Source: Methanomassiliicoccaceae archaeon UBA71
GTDB taxonomy: Archaea > Thermoplasmatota > Thermoplasmata > Methanomassiliicoccales > Methanomethylophilaceae
NCBI GenBank assembly: GCA_002504405.1
Contig: DARO01000001.1
Span: forward strand, 1-64,000
DNA length: 64,000 nucleotides
Reading direction: 5' to 3'
Shown: positions 31,957 to 40,745 of the stretch, one piece after another
How positions within the stretch are numbered: the first letter of the stretch is position 1
How the letters are laid out: each line of letters begins with the position of its first letter
The notes under the pieces: model-generated
The model's input: the letters and a program-made list of their open reading frames with translations, nothing else
Told to the model about the DNA's origin: nothing
The model's database searches: none
Program-made: the position numbers and the translations under genes

Positions 31957-33624
31957 TTGGATAACAAGATTATGGCTATCATCGCCGTTGTCATCCTCAT
32001 AGTCGCAGGAGCCGGAGTCTACATGGTTCTTGGCGGTGGGGACGATAAAGGCGAATCATCCGACGTCTATGCAGTAGACGTCAATGGGGTGGTTGCCGAG
32101 GAGTCCAACGTCCTCAACGGAACATACCCCATCCAGAGAGAGCTCGTCCTCTGCACGAAAGGCGAGGCTTCAGGCAACGCCGCTGCCTTCATCAGCTGGA
32201 TCCTCAGCACTGAGGGCCAGGAGATCATCTCAGGTGAGTTCGTCGCCCTCGAGAACCCTTCCAAAACATACACCGACCCCGTCGGTGACGTCAACCTCAC
32301 GATTGGCGGATCCACGACGATCCAGCCCATAATGAACAAGCTTGTAGAAGCTTACAAGGAGAAGTACTCTGACAGAACCGTTAACATCACCGTCAACGGC
32401 GGTGGTTCCGGAGTCGGAGCAAGCAACACCATCAACGGTACATTCGACATCGGAATGTGCTCCAGGAACCTCAGCGACTCCGAGAAGGCCCAGGGCCTCG
32501 TGGAGACCAAGATCGCCCTGGACGGCGTGGCCGTCATAGTCAACGGTGCAGGTGTCGACAACCTCACGATGGAGCAGATCGCCAAGATCTTCAGCGGAGA
32601 CATAACCAACTGGAATCAGGTCGGTGGAGTCGACAAGCAGATTGCAGTCGTCATAAGGGATGACGCTTCCGGAACCAGGGAGTGCTTCGACAAGGCCATG
32701 GCCGGTGTAGTCGAAGGCTGGGAGGTCAAGGATGGAGTCCCCGAGCAGAACTCTACCAACGGCGTCATAACGCTTGTGTCCAGCACCCCCGGTGCGATCG
32801 GATACGTGAGCATAGGCGCACTCAAGGAGCTTGACAATGAAGAGGACACAGGCGTCCATGCCACGTCCGTCGACGGAATAGCCGCCGAGGAGTCAAACGT
32901 CCTCAACGGAACATACCCCATCCAGAGGGAGCTCGTCCTCTGCACGAAAGGCGATGCCACCGGAAATGCCGCTGCCTTCATCAGCTGGATCCTCAGCACT
33001 GAGGGCCAGGAGATCATCTCAGGCGAGTTCGTCGCCCTCGAGAATCCCTCCGAGACATACACCGACCCCGTCGGCGACGTCAATCTCACGATCGGCGGAT
33101 CCACCACTATCCAGCCCATAATGAACAAGCTCGTCGAGGCCTACAAGGAGAAGTACTCGGACAGGAACGTGAACATACAGGTCAACGGCGGCGGTTCCGG
33201 AGTAGGAGCCAGCAACACCATAAACGGCAGCTTCGACATCGGAATGTGCTCCAGGAACCTCAGCGACTCCGAGAAGGCCCAGGGCCTCGTGGAGACCAAG
33301 ATCGCCCTGGACGGCGTGGCTGTCATAGTAAACGGCGTGTCGGTCAAGGACCTGACCATGGAGCAGATCGCCAAGATCTTCAGCGGAGAGATCACCAACT
33401 GGAACCAGGTCGGCGGTCCCGACAAGGATATCGCCGTTGTAGTCAGGGATGACGCTTCCGGAACCAGGGAGTGCTTCGACAAGGCGATGGAAGGCGTCAT
33501 CGAGGGATGGGAACTCAAGGATGGAGTCCCCGAGCAGAACTCTACCAACGGCGTCATAACGCTTGTGTCCAGCACCCCCGGTGCGATCGGATACGTCAGC
33601 ATCGGTGCCCTCAAGGACATCTGA
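31957..33624 (+). CDS. pstS: Phosphate-binding protein PstS, circularly permuted tandem duplication
   Basis: This 555-residue periplasmic-type binding protein is anchored by an N-terminal helix (IMAIIAVVILIVAGAGVYMVL, residues 5-25) and has no lipobox Cys. The body is two copies of a 255-residue unit (38-292 and 301-555) with a 263-codon offset, highly similar also in DNA. Each unit starts with what is normally the C-terminal PstS segment (NGTYPIQRELVLCTKG...FISWILSTEGQEII) and continues with the normal N-terminal part (NLTIGGSTTIQPIMNKLVEAY; GGGSGVGASNTINGTFDIGMCSRNLS; RDDASGTRECFDKAM; STPGAIGYVSIGALK). One canonical domain can form from 112-364; the other must combine 375-555 with 38-101. 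The TTG start with GAGGTG fits best; ATG at 31972 is an alternative. Confidence 0.9.
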   Translation: MDNKIMAIIAVVILIVAGAGVYMVLGGGDDKGESSDVYAVDVNGVVAEESNVLNGTYPIQRELVLCTKGEASGNAAAFISWILSTEGQEIISGEFVALENPSKTYTDPVGDVNLTIGGSTTIQPIMNKLVEAYKEKYSDRTVNITVNGGGSGVGASNTINGTFDIGMCSRNLSDSEKAQGLVETKIALDGVAVIVNGAGVDNLTMEQIAKIFSGDITNWNQVGGVDKQIAVVIRDDASGTRECFDKAMAGVVEGWEVKDGVPEQNSTNGVITLVSSTPGAIGYVSIGALKELDNEEDTGVHATSVDGIAAEESNVLNGTYPIQRELVLCTKGDATGNAAAFISWILSTEGQEIISGEFVALENPSETYTDPVGDVNLTIGGSTTIQPIMNKLVEAYKEKYSDRNVNIQVNGGGSGVGASNTINGSFDIGMCSRNLSDSEKAQGLVETKIALDGVAVIVNGVSVKDLTMEQIAKIFSGEITNWNQVGGPDKDIAVVVRDDASGTRECFDKAMEGVIEGWELKDGVPEQNSTNGVITLVSSTPGAIGYVSIGALKDI

Positions 33625-33648
33625 ACCCGAATCTGATAGGTGGAAACA

Positions 33649-35667
33649 ATGGAAACGTATCAGTACGGCTTGCAGAAAAGGGGAATGGCCGATAAGGACA
33701 AGGTAATGAAGTATGTGCTCACGGCCATAGCCAGTGTAGCCGTACTGATCATCTTTCTCATAATCTTCTTCGTGGGCATCAACAGCGTTGATGCCCTGGA
33801 GGAGATCGGCATTCTCAAGTTCATATTCGGTACTGAATGGGACCCCAGCGACGGAATATACGGTGCGTTGCCTGTCATTACCGGAACTGTTCTGGTAACG
33901 CTCGGATCCGTAGTCTTCGCAGTCCCGTTGGGCATAGGCGCCGCCATCTACATCTCGGAGATCGCCCCCTCAAAGTACCGCAACATACTCAAGCCCATAT
34001 GCGAGGTGTTCGCAGGGATCCCCTCGGTGGTCTATGGTTTCTTCGGACTCACAGTCCTCGTGCCGTTCCTGAGGGAGACATTCCCTGACCAGCTCATGTA
34101 CGGGTCGTCCTGGCTGGCCGGATCCATACTGCTGGGGATCATGGCCCTTCCCACGGTGATATCCGTGTCCGAGGACGCCATACACTCCGTGCCCAAGTCC
34201 TACAGGGAGGCCTCGCTGGCAATGGGCGCCTCGAGATGGGAGACGACGATCAAGGTAATCGTTCCCGCGGCGATATCCGGAATATCGGCAGCTGTGATCC
34301 TCGGTATAGGAAGGGCCATAGGAGAGACCATGGCCGTCATGATGGTCACAGGAAACTCCCCCATGTTCCCCGACCCGCTCTGGAACATATTCTCGCTCAT
34401 AACGACCATAACCGGGACGCTCGCTTCCGAGATGCCTGAAATCGTGGTAGGTTCCACGCACTACTCCGCGCTGTTCCTGCTGGCACTGGTCCTGCTCGTG
34501 ATGGTCTTCGCGATAAACATCATGGCCCGCGTGATCATCAAGAGGACCAAGAGGAGGCTGGGGGAGGAACCCCCTGCCAAGCGCACGGGAATCGCCGCCG
34601 CGGTCTCGGATGCGATCGACAGGGCGGTCACCTCGGTCATGAGCACGCCGGCGGCGGTAGCCGTCTACAAAAGGAAGGACGCCATGAAGACCGTAGCGGG
34701 CGCAGTGCTGCTGTTCGTCTTCTGCTGGATGATGGCGTCGCTTTTCGTCAGCGACATCTCGGCTATTGCCGCCTCCGCGATCATAGTGGCGGCAGTGGCA
34801 GTCCTGAGGAGGTTCTTCTCGACAGCGGACTCGAGGCTCACTCAGATGGTTGCCCACGGAGGCCTGACCGCCGTCATGGCGCTCGTGGTTATCCTCCTGG
34901 TGATCATACTCGGATACATCATCATCAACGGGCTTCCGGCCATATCCTGGGACTTCCTCACGGAGAACGTCAGCGACGGCGGACGTTCAGGAGGGATATA
35001 CCCAGCCATAATAGGGACGCTGGAGCTCCTCGCGGGGACGGTGGTGATTGCCCTGCCCCTCGGAATAACTACAGGCGTGTACCTTGCCGAGTATGCGAAG
35101 AACACGCCCAGCACCAGGGTGATAAGGGAGGCCATCGACATCCTCAACGGAACACCCTCCATAGTGTTCGGTCTGTTCGGGTTCGCCGCTCTAGTGGTTG
35201 CCGCCGGTTTCGGTTATTCGCTCGTGGCGGGATGGATCACACTGTCGTTCATGATCCTGCCGGTGATCATCAGGACCACCGAGGAGTCGATACTTGCAGT
35301 TCCGCAGGAGCTCAGGGAGGGATCCCGTGCCATGGGGGCGTCCAAGTGGAAGACCACCACCAAGGTGGTGCTCCCGGCCGCCCTCGGAGGCGTAATGACC
35401 GGGTCCATCCTTTCGCTCGGACGCGCCGCCGGGGAGACGGCTCCCATCATGTTCACGGCCGCGGTCGCGTACTCCACCTGCATGGCAGGTAGCATCTTCG
35501 ATCCCGTCATGGCCCTGCCATACCACCTTTACTACCTCTCCACGGAGGTGCCCGGGGCGACAGAGCTTCAGAACGGCACGGCATGCGTCCTGCTCCTGAT
35601 AGTGCTCTCGATGTTCCTGGTAGCATCCCTCGTCAGGTACCACAGCAACAAGAAGATCAGATGGTGA
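33649..35667 (+). CDS. Fused phosphate ABC transporter permease PstC-PstA
   Basis: The two permease subunits of the phosphate importer are joined in one 672-residue chain. Residues about 1-295 are PstC-like ([37 protein letters not shown] segment, EAF-loop equivalent [29 protein letters not shown]). After a cytoplasmic linker and one or two extra helices (about 345-400), residues 400-672 are PstA-like ([64 protein letters not shown]). Each half keeps its own EAA coupling loop. The ATG at 33649 follows TAGGTGG; a GTG at 33640 is less likely. Four clear partner genes surround it. Confidence 0.93.
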   Translation: METYQYGLQKRGMADKDKVMKYVLTAIASVAVLIIFLIIFFVGINSVDALEEIGILKFIFGTEWDPSDGIYGALPVITGTVLVTLGSVVFAVPLGIGAAIYISEIAPSKYRNILKPICEVFAGIPSVVYGFFGLTVLVPFLRETFPDQLMYGSSWLAGSILLGIMALPTVISVSEDAIHSVPKSYREASLAMGASRWETTIKVIVPAAISGISAAVILGIGRAIGETMAVMMVTGNSPMFPDPLWNIFSLITTITGTLASEMPEIVVGSTHYSALFLLALVLLVMVFAINIMARVIIKRTKRRLGEEPPAKRTGIAAAVSDAIDRAVTSVMSTPAAVAVYKRKDAMKTVAGAVLLFVFCWMMASLFVSDISAIAASAIIVAAVAVLRRFFSTADSRLTQMVAHGGLTAVMALVVILLVIILGYIIINGLPAISWDFLTENVSDGGRSGGIYPAIIGTLELLAGTVVIALPLGITTGVYLAEYAKNTPSTRVIREAIDILNGTPSIVFGLFGFAALVVAAGFGYSLVAGWITLSFMILPVIIRTTEESILAVPQELREGSRAMGASKWKTTTKVVLPAALGGVMTGSILSLGRAAGETAPIMFTAAVAYSTCMAGSIFDPVMALPYHLYYLSTEVPGATELQNGTACVLLLIVLSMFLVASLVRYHSNKKIRW

Positions 35668-35674
35668 ATCACAG

Positions 35675-36559
35675 ATGTTCAGAATCAAGAAAGATAAAGC
35701 AAGGGAGGGGGAGGCTCCGGCATCCGTGCCGGCCACTGCTCCCTCGTATGACAACGAGGGGTACGTTGCCATGGACCCCTCCGAGTTCCCCCCGATACCG
35801 AAGGATGAGGTGGTCATAGACATAAGGGACGCCTGCCTCTGGTACGGGGAAAAGCAGGCGCTCTTCAACGTCTGCATGCCCGTCAGGAGGAACTCCATAA
35901 CGGCGCTCATAGGCCCGTCCGGATGCGGGAAATCCACCCTCCTGAGAAGCATAAACAGGATGAACGACCTGGTGGACGGATGCAGGATCGAGGGGGAGAT
36001 GCTGTTCCACAACGAGAACCTGTATTCCAGCGATGTCGACCTGAACTCCCTCAGGACAAGGATCGGGATGATTTTCCAGAAACCCAATCCGTTCCCCATG
36101 TCCATCAGGGAGAACATAACCTACGGTCCGAAGATCCACGGCATCAGGGACAAGAAGGAGCTCAACGAGATTGTGGAGCGCTGCCTGCAACAGGCAGCCC
36201 TGTACGAAGAGGTCGCCGACAGGCTGGACCAGTCGGCTCTCGGCCTCTCGGGGGGACAGCAGCAGAGGCTTTGCATAGCCCGGGCGCTCTCGGTCAACCC
36301 CGAGGTAATACTGATGGACGAGCCGACGTCCGCCCTCGACCCCATAGCCACGTCGAAGATCGAGGATCTGGCGATAGAGCTGAAGAAGGAGTACACTGTG
36401 GCGATCGTCACACACAACATGCAGCAGGCGTCGCGCATCAGCGACTACACCGGCTTCATGTACCTCGGCAAGATGATAGAGTTCGGCGAGACGGGTCCGA
36501 TGTTCAACAAGCCCAGGAAGGAGATGACCGAGAGGTATCTCACGGGAAGGTTCGGGTGA
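35675..36559 (+). CDS. pstB: Phosphate ABC transporter ATP-binding protein
   Basis: The 294-residue ATPase energises phosphate import. Walker A is GPSGCGKST (80-88), the signature LSGGQQQRL, Walker [14 protein letters not shown], and the switch His is in [12 protein letters not shown]. The usual PstB adjacency motif NPFPMSI is present. An N-terminal extension of about 45 residues (acidic, Ala/Pro rich) is longer than usual. It lies 7 bases after the permease gene. Confidence 0.96.
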   Translation: MFRIKKDKAREGEAPASVPATAPSYDNEGYVAMDPSEFPPIPKDEVVIDIRDACLWYGEKQALFNVCMPVRRNSITALIGPSGCGKSTLLRSINRMNDLVDGCRIEGEMLFHNENLYSSDVDLNSLRTRIGMIFQKPNPFPMSIRENITYGPKIHGIRDKKELNEIVERCLQQAALYEEVADRLDQSALGLSGGQQQRLCIARALSVNPEVILMDEPTSALDPIATSKIEDLAIELKKEYTVAIVTHNMQQASRISDYTGFMYLGKMIEFGETGPMFNKPRKEMTERYLTGRFG

Positions 36560-36563
36560 TACG

Positions 36564-37211
36564 ATGAAGAGATTCATAGAGGATATCGACGAGATGACCG
36601 AGAAGACGGTTCTGATGGCCGATCTCGCATCGAAGATGATAGAGAATGCGGTCCACGCCATAAGCGAGGGCGATCTGGAGCTGGCGAACGAGGTCATCGA
36701 GGACTTCGCACTGGTGAACCACTACGACTCGGAGGTGGAGGACATGGCCATCAGGATAATGACCCTGTTCCAGCCCACGGCTGTGGATGTCAGGACCATC
36801 GTATGCGTGCTGAAATCCATCACCTACCTGGAGAGGATCGCGAAGTACAGCAAGAACATCGCCATCGCAACCATCTACCTGGCGGAGAAGCCCTCGTTCG
36901 AGCCGCTGGAGCTGATAAGGCCTATGGGCGAGTGCGTGGTCAAGATGGTCCACCTGGTCATCCGCGCATTCAGGGAGAGGTCCGTGGAGGGCTTCGACAA
37001 GCTCTCGGGCATGGACGACTACCTGGACCGCACTATGCGCGATGACCTGTCGAGGATCATCCAGTTCATAGACCAGAACAAGGACAGCGCGGACGTGTGC
37101 ACGTACTACATCTCTGTGCTGAAGTACCTCGAGAGGGTTGGCGACCATGCCTGCAAGATGGCCGAGAAGGTGAACTTCATGGTCACGGGCATGCACGCCA
37201 CGATAAGCTGA
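36564..37211 (+). CDS. phoU: Phosphate transport system regulator PhoU
   Basis: The 215-residue protein has the PhoU helical-bundle repeats, with metal-binding type motifs (DSEVEDMAIRIMTLFQPTAVDVR-like; VLKYLERVGDHACKMAEKVNFM). It ends the pst operon 4 bases after pstB. It should restrain the transporter when phosphate is sufficient, alongside the separate AbrB-PhoU protein at the other end of the locus. Confidence 0.94.
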   Translation: MKRFIEDIDEMTEKTVLMADLASKMIENAVHAISEGDLELANEVIEDFALVNHYDSEVEDMAIRIMTLFQPTAVDVRTIVCVLKSITYLERIAKYSKNIAIATIYLAEKPSFEPLELIRPMGECVVKMVHLVIRAFRERSVEGFDKLSGMDDYLDRTMRDDLSRIIQFIDQNKDSADVCTYYISVLKYLERVGDHACKMAEKVNFMVTGMHATIS

Positions 37212-37238
37212 ACACCGTGCCGGGCGTGACTCCCGGCA

Positions 37239-37261
37239 GGCCCCGTGGTGACCACGGGGCC
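37239..37261 (+). terminator. Terminator of the pst operon
   Basis: GGCCCCGTGG-TGA-CCACGGGGCC is a perfect 10-bp stem, preceded by a smaller GCCGGG/CCCGGC hairpin at 37219-37236 and followed by GTATCCGGGTTTTAGGTTTT. Confidence 0.65.
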
Positions 37262-37280
37262 GTATCCGGGTTTTAGGTTT

Positions 37281-37814
37281 TCAACTGAGGAAAGCGGATT
37301 TCTTCTTGTAAATCATATAGGACACAATCAGCCCTATGATCATCGGTATGAGGGGGGACAGGTCGAGCTCCCCCGATGCCAGGTAGATGAACGGTGTCAC
37401 GGAGGCCAGGACGCAGAAGCCCAAGGCCATATTGAAGTTCGTGAGGTTCCTGAGGAACCAGTACGAGACTAGAGCGCATGCCCCACTTACGACCATGGCG
37501 ATACCCAACCATAGGCAGGCGCTGGTCATCTTTTCAAGTGTGTATCCCATATACAGCCCATCCGAATCGCAGATCTGGTCCCAGATGGACTCCCATGTGC
37601 CTAAAGTTGCTGCAGTGAGGAGGCCGAACACTACCGCCAGGGCCCCGTAGAGAACAACCAGTGTCGGGATGTACCCGAGACTCCTTGAAGTACGTGGCTG
37701 GTTGGCATGGAGGGAGTTCGGGCTCCCATCGACGTTAGAACCGCAGCTCGGGCAGAAGCTGGAACCCGGCGGCAGGTTCGCGCCGCACACGACACAGAAT
37801 TTGTTGTCGTCCAT
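37281..37814 (-). CDS. Zinc-ribbon integral membrane protein of unknown function
   Basis: The 177-residue protein starts with a zinc ribbon (CVVCGANLPPGSSFCPSCG, residues 7-25). A short linker and four predicted membrane helices follow (about residues 48-70, 98-118, 125-145 and 150-170), then a basic end (YKKKSAFLS). Such zinc-ribbon membrane proteins are common in Thermoplasmata and are mostly uncharacterised. It is convergent with phoU. A similar architecture occurs at 49839-50309, though the sequences are not close. Confidence 0.8.
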   Translation of the reverse strand: MDDNKFCVVCGANLPPGSSFCPSCGSNVDGSPNSLHANQPRTSRSLGYIPTLVVLYGALAVVFGLLTAATLGTWESIWDQICDSDGLYMGYTLEKMTSACLWLGIAMVVSGACALVSYWFLRNLTNFNMALGFCVLASVTPFIYLASGELDLSPLIPMIIGLIVSYMIYKKKSAFLS

Positions 37815-38050
37815 GCGAACCGTATCTCCATCCGGCTATAACTAAACTGTCAATATAAATGGCGGATCGCCATCTGCATCTCAGATGGGATTATATACCA
37901 TCAACGTTTCCACCCTGTCACGGAGTTCAGATGCCGCGATTATGCGGTGTTCTGCCGTGGAGCGGGTTTCCCGTTCAGGCCGCATGGGGGCGTTCGCCGG
38001 ACGTGCGGAGTACGAATCACAGGTTCTACCGTATTCATTCTTCTAGCAAT
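37815..38050 (+). other. Intergenic region before the S19e cluster
   Basis: There is no supported gene. It holds the start-side control region of the divergent zinc-ribbon gene (AT-rich ATATTGACAGTTTAGTT-type sequence on the minus strand near 37840-37858) and AT-rich DNA leading to the ribosomal promoter. Confidence 0.4.
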
Positions 38051-38060
38051 GCTTATATAT
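38051..38060 (+). promoter_or_regulatory. TATA box of the S19e ribosomal cluster
   Basis: GCTTATATAT is centred about 75 bases before the S19e ATG and predicts a leader of roughly 50 bases. Confidence 0.6.
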
Positions 38061-38090
38061 CATATCACTATACCAACGCCCGTTATTGCT

Positions 38091-38112
38091 CCCCCGCACC
38101 CGTGCGGAGGGG
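38091..38112 (+). promoter_or_regulatory. Strong hairpin in the leader of the S19e cluster
   Basis: CCCCCGCAC-CC-GTGCGGAGGGG folds into a GC-rich hairpin with one bulged A, inside the predicted leader and about 10 bases before the AGGT ribosome site. It may be a ribosomal-protein leader structure for feedback control. Confidence 0.45.
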
Positions 38113-38130
38113 GCGATGCGAGGTATCAAT

Positions 38131-38559
38131 ATGGTAACCGTCTACGACGTTCCTGCTGAGCAGCTCATACTCAAGACGGCCCAGAAGCTCAAGGAGAACC
38201 CCAACATCGTTCCCCCTGAGTGGGCCGAGTATGTGAAGACCGGCAGGCACACAGAGAGGGGTCCTTCCCAGGACGACTGGTGGTACACTAGGGCCGCCTC
38301 CATCATGAGAAAGCTGTATGTCAAAGGACCCATGGGATCGTCCAGGCTCGCTGCCGAGTACGGTGGCTACGCCGACAAGGGATCCATGCCCAACAGGGCC
38401 GTCAAGGGAAGCCGCAACATCGCCAGGAAGTGCATGATGCAGCTCGAGGCCGCTGGGTACCTGGTGTCCAAGGACAAGGAAGGCCGTGCTATCAGCCCCG
38501 CGGGACAGTCCCTCCTGGACAACACCGCCAAAGAGGTCTACGACGAGATGAGGGCCTGA
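38131..38559 (+). CDS. rps19e: 30S ribosomal protein S19e
   Basis: This archaeal/eukaryotic-specific small-subunit protein of 142 residues begins MVTVYDVPAEQLI and contains the family signature PPEWAEYVKTGRHTERGPSQDDWWYTRAASIMRKLY and GSRNIARKCMMQLEAAGYL. The ATG at 38131 follows GAGGT. It leads the cluster with PDCD5-type protein, L39e, L31e and aIF6, a gene order conserved in Archaea. Confidence 0.97.
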   Translation: MVTVYDVPAEQLILKTAQKLKENPNIVPPEWAEYVKTGRHTERGPSQDDWWYTRAASIMRKLYVKGPMGSSRLAAEYGGYADKGSMPNRAVKGSRNIARKCMMQLEAAGYLVSKDKEGRAISPAGQSLLDNTAKEVYDEMRA

Positions 38560-38571
38560 GGGGGAATCGGC

Positions 38572-38901
38572 ATGGAAGATCCCGAATTGGAAGCTATAAG
38601 GCAGAGGAGGATGGCCGAGATCCAGCAGCAGGCGCAGAGCCAGGCTGCCCAGGAGGAGCAGGCCAAGAGAATGGAGATGCAGAGGCAGAACGCCCTCAGG
38701 CAGATCCTGACACCCGAGGCCAGGGAGAGGCTCGCCAGGATTAGGCTGGCGAACCCCCAGATGGCCGACTCTGTCGAGATGCAGCTGATTCAGCTTGCCC
38801 AGAGCGGCAGGCTGCAGGGAGTCATCGACGACACCATGCTGAGGAACATTCTCGGTCAGATCGCCCCGCAGCATCGGGAGATCACCATAGAGAGGAGATA
38901 A
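38572..38901 (+). CDS. PDCD5/TFAR19-family DNA-binding protein
   Basis: The 109-residue, highly charged helical protein has the PDCD5 pattern: N-terminal helix [20 protein letters not shown], core [53 protein letters not shown]. Archaeal members bind nucleic acid and are encoded in this ribosomal cluster. It ends in TAA, two bases before the L39e gene. Confidence 0.94.
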   Translation: MEDPELEAIRQRRMAEIQQQAQSQAAQEEQAKRMEMQRQNALRQILTPEARERLARIRLANPQMADSVEMQLIQLAQSGRLQGVIDDTMLRNILGQIAPQHREITIERR

Positions 38902-38903
38902 TC

Positions 38904-39059
38904 ATGTCAAGCACAAAGGCCCCCGCAATGAAGGCTAGGCTCAACAAGAAGGTCAAGCAGAACCGCCGTGTCCCCGCATGGGTCATGATCAGGACCAACA
39001 GGCAGTTCCTCCGCCACCCCAAGAGAAGGTCGTGGCGCATGAACAAACTCAAGGAGTGA
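38904..39059 (+). CDS. rpl39e: 50S ribosomal protein L39e
   Basis: This is a 51-residue very basic protein: [20 protein letters not shown], then [12 protein letters not shown] and the end motif [14 protein letters not shown]. These match L39e (lining the exit tunnel). A GGAG ribosome site precedes the ATG. It lies between PDCD5 and L31e as in other archaea. Confidence 0.95.
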   Translation: MSSTKAPAMKARLNKKVKQNRRVPAWVMIRTNRQFLRHPKRRSWRMNKLKE

Positions 39060-39064
39060 TTCAG

Positions 39065-39328
39065 ATGGCAGACGAATTCGAGAGAATCATGGTCATCCCC
39101 CTCAGGGCGACGAAGCAGGCACCCCGCACCCGCAGGGCGAAGCGCGCCGTCAAGGAGGTCAGGGAGATCGTCATGAGGCACATGAAGGTCGACGCCGAGC
39201 ACGTCTGGATCGACGCCAGCGTCAACGAGAAGCTCTGGGAGAACGGGATCCGCAACCCGCCCTCCAAGATCACCGTGAAAGCGGTGAAGTTCGACGACGG
39301 CCTCGTAGAGGTCTCGCTGGCTGAGTGA
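39065..39328 (+). CDS. rpl31e: 50S ribosomal protein L31e
   Basis: The 87-residue protein has the L31e signature IPLRATKQAPRTRRAKRAVKEVREIVMRHMKVDAEHVWIDASVNEKLWENGIRNPPSKITVKAVK. The ATG at 39065 is preceded by GGAGTGATTC. A longer frame from 38978 overlaps L39e in another frame and is not used. Confidence 0.96.
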   Translation: MADEFERIMVIPLRATKQAPRTRRAKRAVKEVREIVMRHMKVDAEHVWIDASVNEKLWENGIRNPPSKITVKAVKFDDGLVEVSLAE

Positions 39329-39332
39329 TACC

Positions 39333-39992
39333 ATGATGAGGTTCTCGCGCCATTCTGGCAATCCCAACATCGGGGTTTTCGCAGCGGTCAACGAGGACCT
39401 CGCCTTCACATCCGCCGACGCCTCCCCGGAGTTCGTAAGGGCTCTGGAGGGGGCGCTCGGCGTCAAAACCATTCTCACCACCGTTTCCGGAGCGCACGTC
39501 ATCGGCTCGCTGATGGCCATGAACTCCAACGGCGCCGTCGTGTCCGGCCTCACTGACGAGAGGGAGCTCCAGGTGATCGAGGAGCACATCCCCTGCCTGA
39601 GACTGGACGATTCTCTGAACGCCGCCGGCAACAACATCCTCGTCAACGACCACGGGGCGATAGCTAGCCCCGAGTACCGCGGCTCCATGGCGAAGGTCCT
39701 GTCCGACGCCCTGGGCGTCGAAGTGGTCTTCTCCACCATAGCCGGGATCAACACCGTCGGGTCCATCTGCAGGGCGACCAACAAAGGATGCGTGGTCCAC
39801 ATGGACGCCACGGACGAGGACATTCAGCTTATCAAGGACGTCCTCAAGGTCGAGGCGGTCAGGACCTCCGTGAACCACGGGTCCCGCATGCTCGGCGCCG
39901 GAATCCTGGCGAACTCCAAGGGAGCGGTCGTCGGAGACGAGACCACACCCATAGAGATGGGCAGGATCGAGGAAGGCCTGGCCCTCTACTGA
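39333..39992 (+). CDS. eif6: Translation initiation factor 6 (ribosome anti-association factor)
   Basis: aIF6 binds the large subunit and blocks premature joining. The 219-residue protein shows the pentein fold repeats (NPNIGVFAAVNEDLAFTSADA; GSLMAMNSNGAVVSGLTDERELQVIEEH; NNILVNDHGAIASPEY; NTVGSICRATNKGCVVHMDATDEDIQLI; GAGILANSKGAVVGDETTPIEMGRIEEGLAL). It follows L31e by 4 bases. The cluster ends here; the partners often found next (LX, prefoldin alpha) are absent. Confidence 0.96.
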   Translation: MMRFSRHSGNPNIGVFAAVNEDLAFTSADASPEFVRALEGALGVKTILTTVSGAHVIGSLMAMNSNGAVVSGLTDERELQVIEEHIPCLRLDDSLNAAGNNILVNDHGAIASPEYRGSMAKVLSDALGVEVVFSTIAGINTVGSICRATNKGCVVHMDATDEDIQLIKDVLKVEAVRTSVNHGSRMLGAGILANSKGAVVGDETTPIEMGRIEEGLALY

Positions 39993-39996
39993 TCCC

Positions 39997-40638
39997 TCAG
40001 CGGTCGAAGACCCAGCAGTACTTCGATCCGTCGAAGTCGTCCTTGGAGATCTCTATCTCGTTTCCGATGTAGTCCACGGCCTCCTCCGGTATCATCGCGA
40101 GGAAGTCGTCTATGTTCCCCAGGGGGATGGACAGCCCGCCGACCCTGTAGTGCATGGGGACGATGATGTCCGGGTTGACCTCCTCCAGGAAGGTCCTGAG
40201 GTCGCGAAGCGACATGGTGAACACTTCGCCTATGGGCACGAAGAGCATGTTCACGTTCTTGATGCGGGAGAGGATGTCGTCGTTCGGGATGCAGCCGAGG
40301 TCGCCGCAGTGGCATACGGATATGCCGTCCATCTCGAAGAGGTACATCGTGTTCTCCCCGCGTTCCTTCCCGCCTGTGGTGTCGTGGAAGGTGCGGAGCC
40401 CCTCCACAGTGAGGCCCTTGACATTGAAAATGCCGTCACGCGAGAGCACGTCCTCGTGGTTCCCGCGTATTACCCTGGCGGCGTTGTGGTCGTAGTGGTT
40501 GTGGGTCATGAGGACGATGTCCGCACTGGCTGTCGGCGGCCAGATCCCGATGGAGCGTCCGTCGTGGGGGTCCACGACCACCGTGCGGTCAGAATCCCCG
40601 AACTCGAAGCAAGAGTGCCCGTGCCATCTCACCCTCAT
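39997..40638 (-). CDS. Metallo-beta-lactamase-fold metal-dependent hydrolase (UPF0173-like)
   Basis: The 213-residue protein from the ATG at 40638 begins MRVRWHGHSCFEF. The metal motif is THNHYDHN (HxHxDH), with further ligands in CHCGDLGCI and VPMHYRVGG. It should be a cytosolic zinc hydrolase; the substrate is unknown. It is convergent with aIF6 (4-base gap). A longer frame to 40713 would enter the promoter shared with the DUF373 gene. Confidence 0.88.
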   Translation of the reverse strand: MRVRWHGHSCFEFGDSDRTVVVDPHDGRSIGIWPPTASADIVLMTHNHYDHNAARVIRGNHEDVLSRDGIFNVKGLTVEGLRTFHDTTGGKERGENTMYLFEMDGISVCHCGDLGCIPNDDILSRIKNVNMLFVPIGEVFTMSLRDLRTFLEEVNPDIIVPMHYRVGGLSIPLGNIDDFLAMIPEEAVDYIGNEIEISKDDFDGSKYCWVFDR

Positions 40639-40715
40639 GAACGCGGTAACGTTCGGGCCGGATATAACCGTGATGGATGGGCAATGACGGAACCACCGAG
40701 CACGCGTGCCCATCC

Positions 40716-40723
40716 CTTATAAG
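40716..40723 (+). promoter_or_regulatory. TATA box of the DUF373 gene, leaderless
   Basis: CTTATAAG is centred about 26 bases before the ATG at 40746, so the transcript should begin at the start codon. Confidence 0.6.
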
Positions 40724-40745
40724 GAAGAAAGGGGATTCAAGGGGT

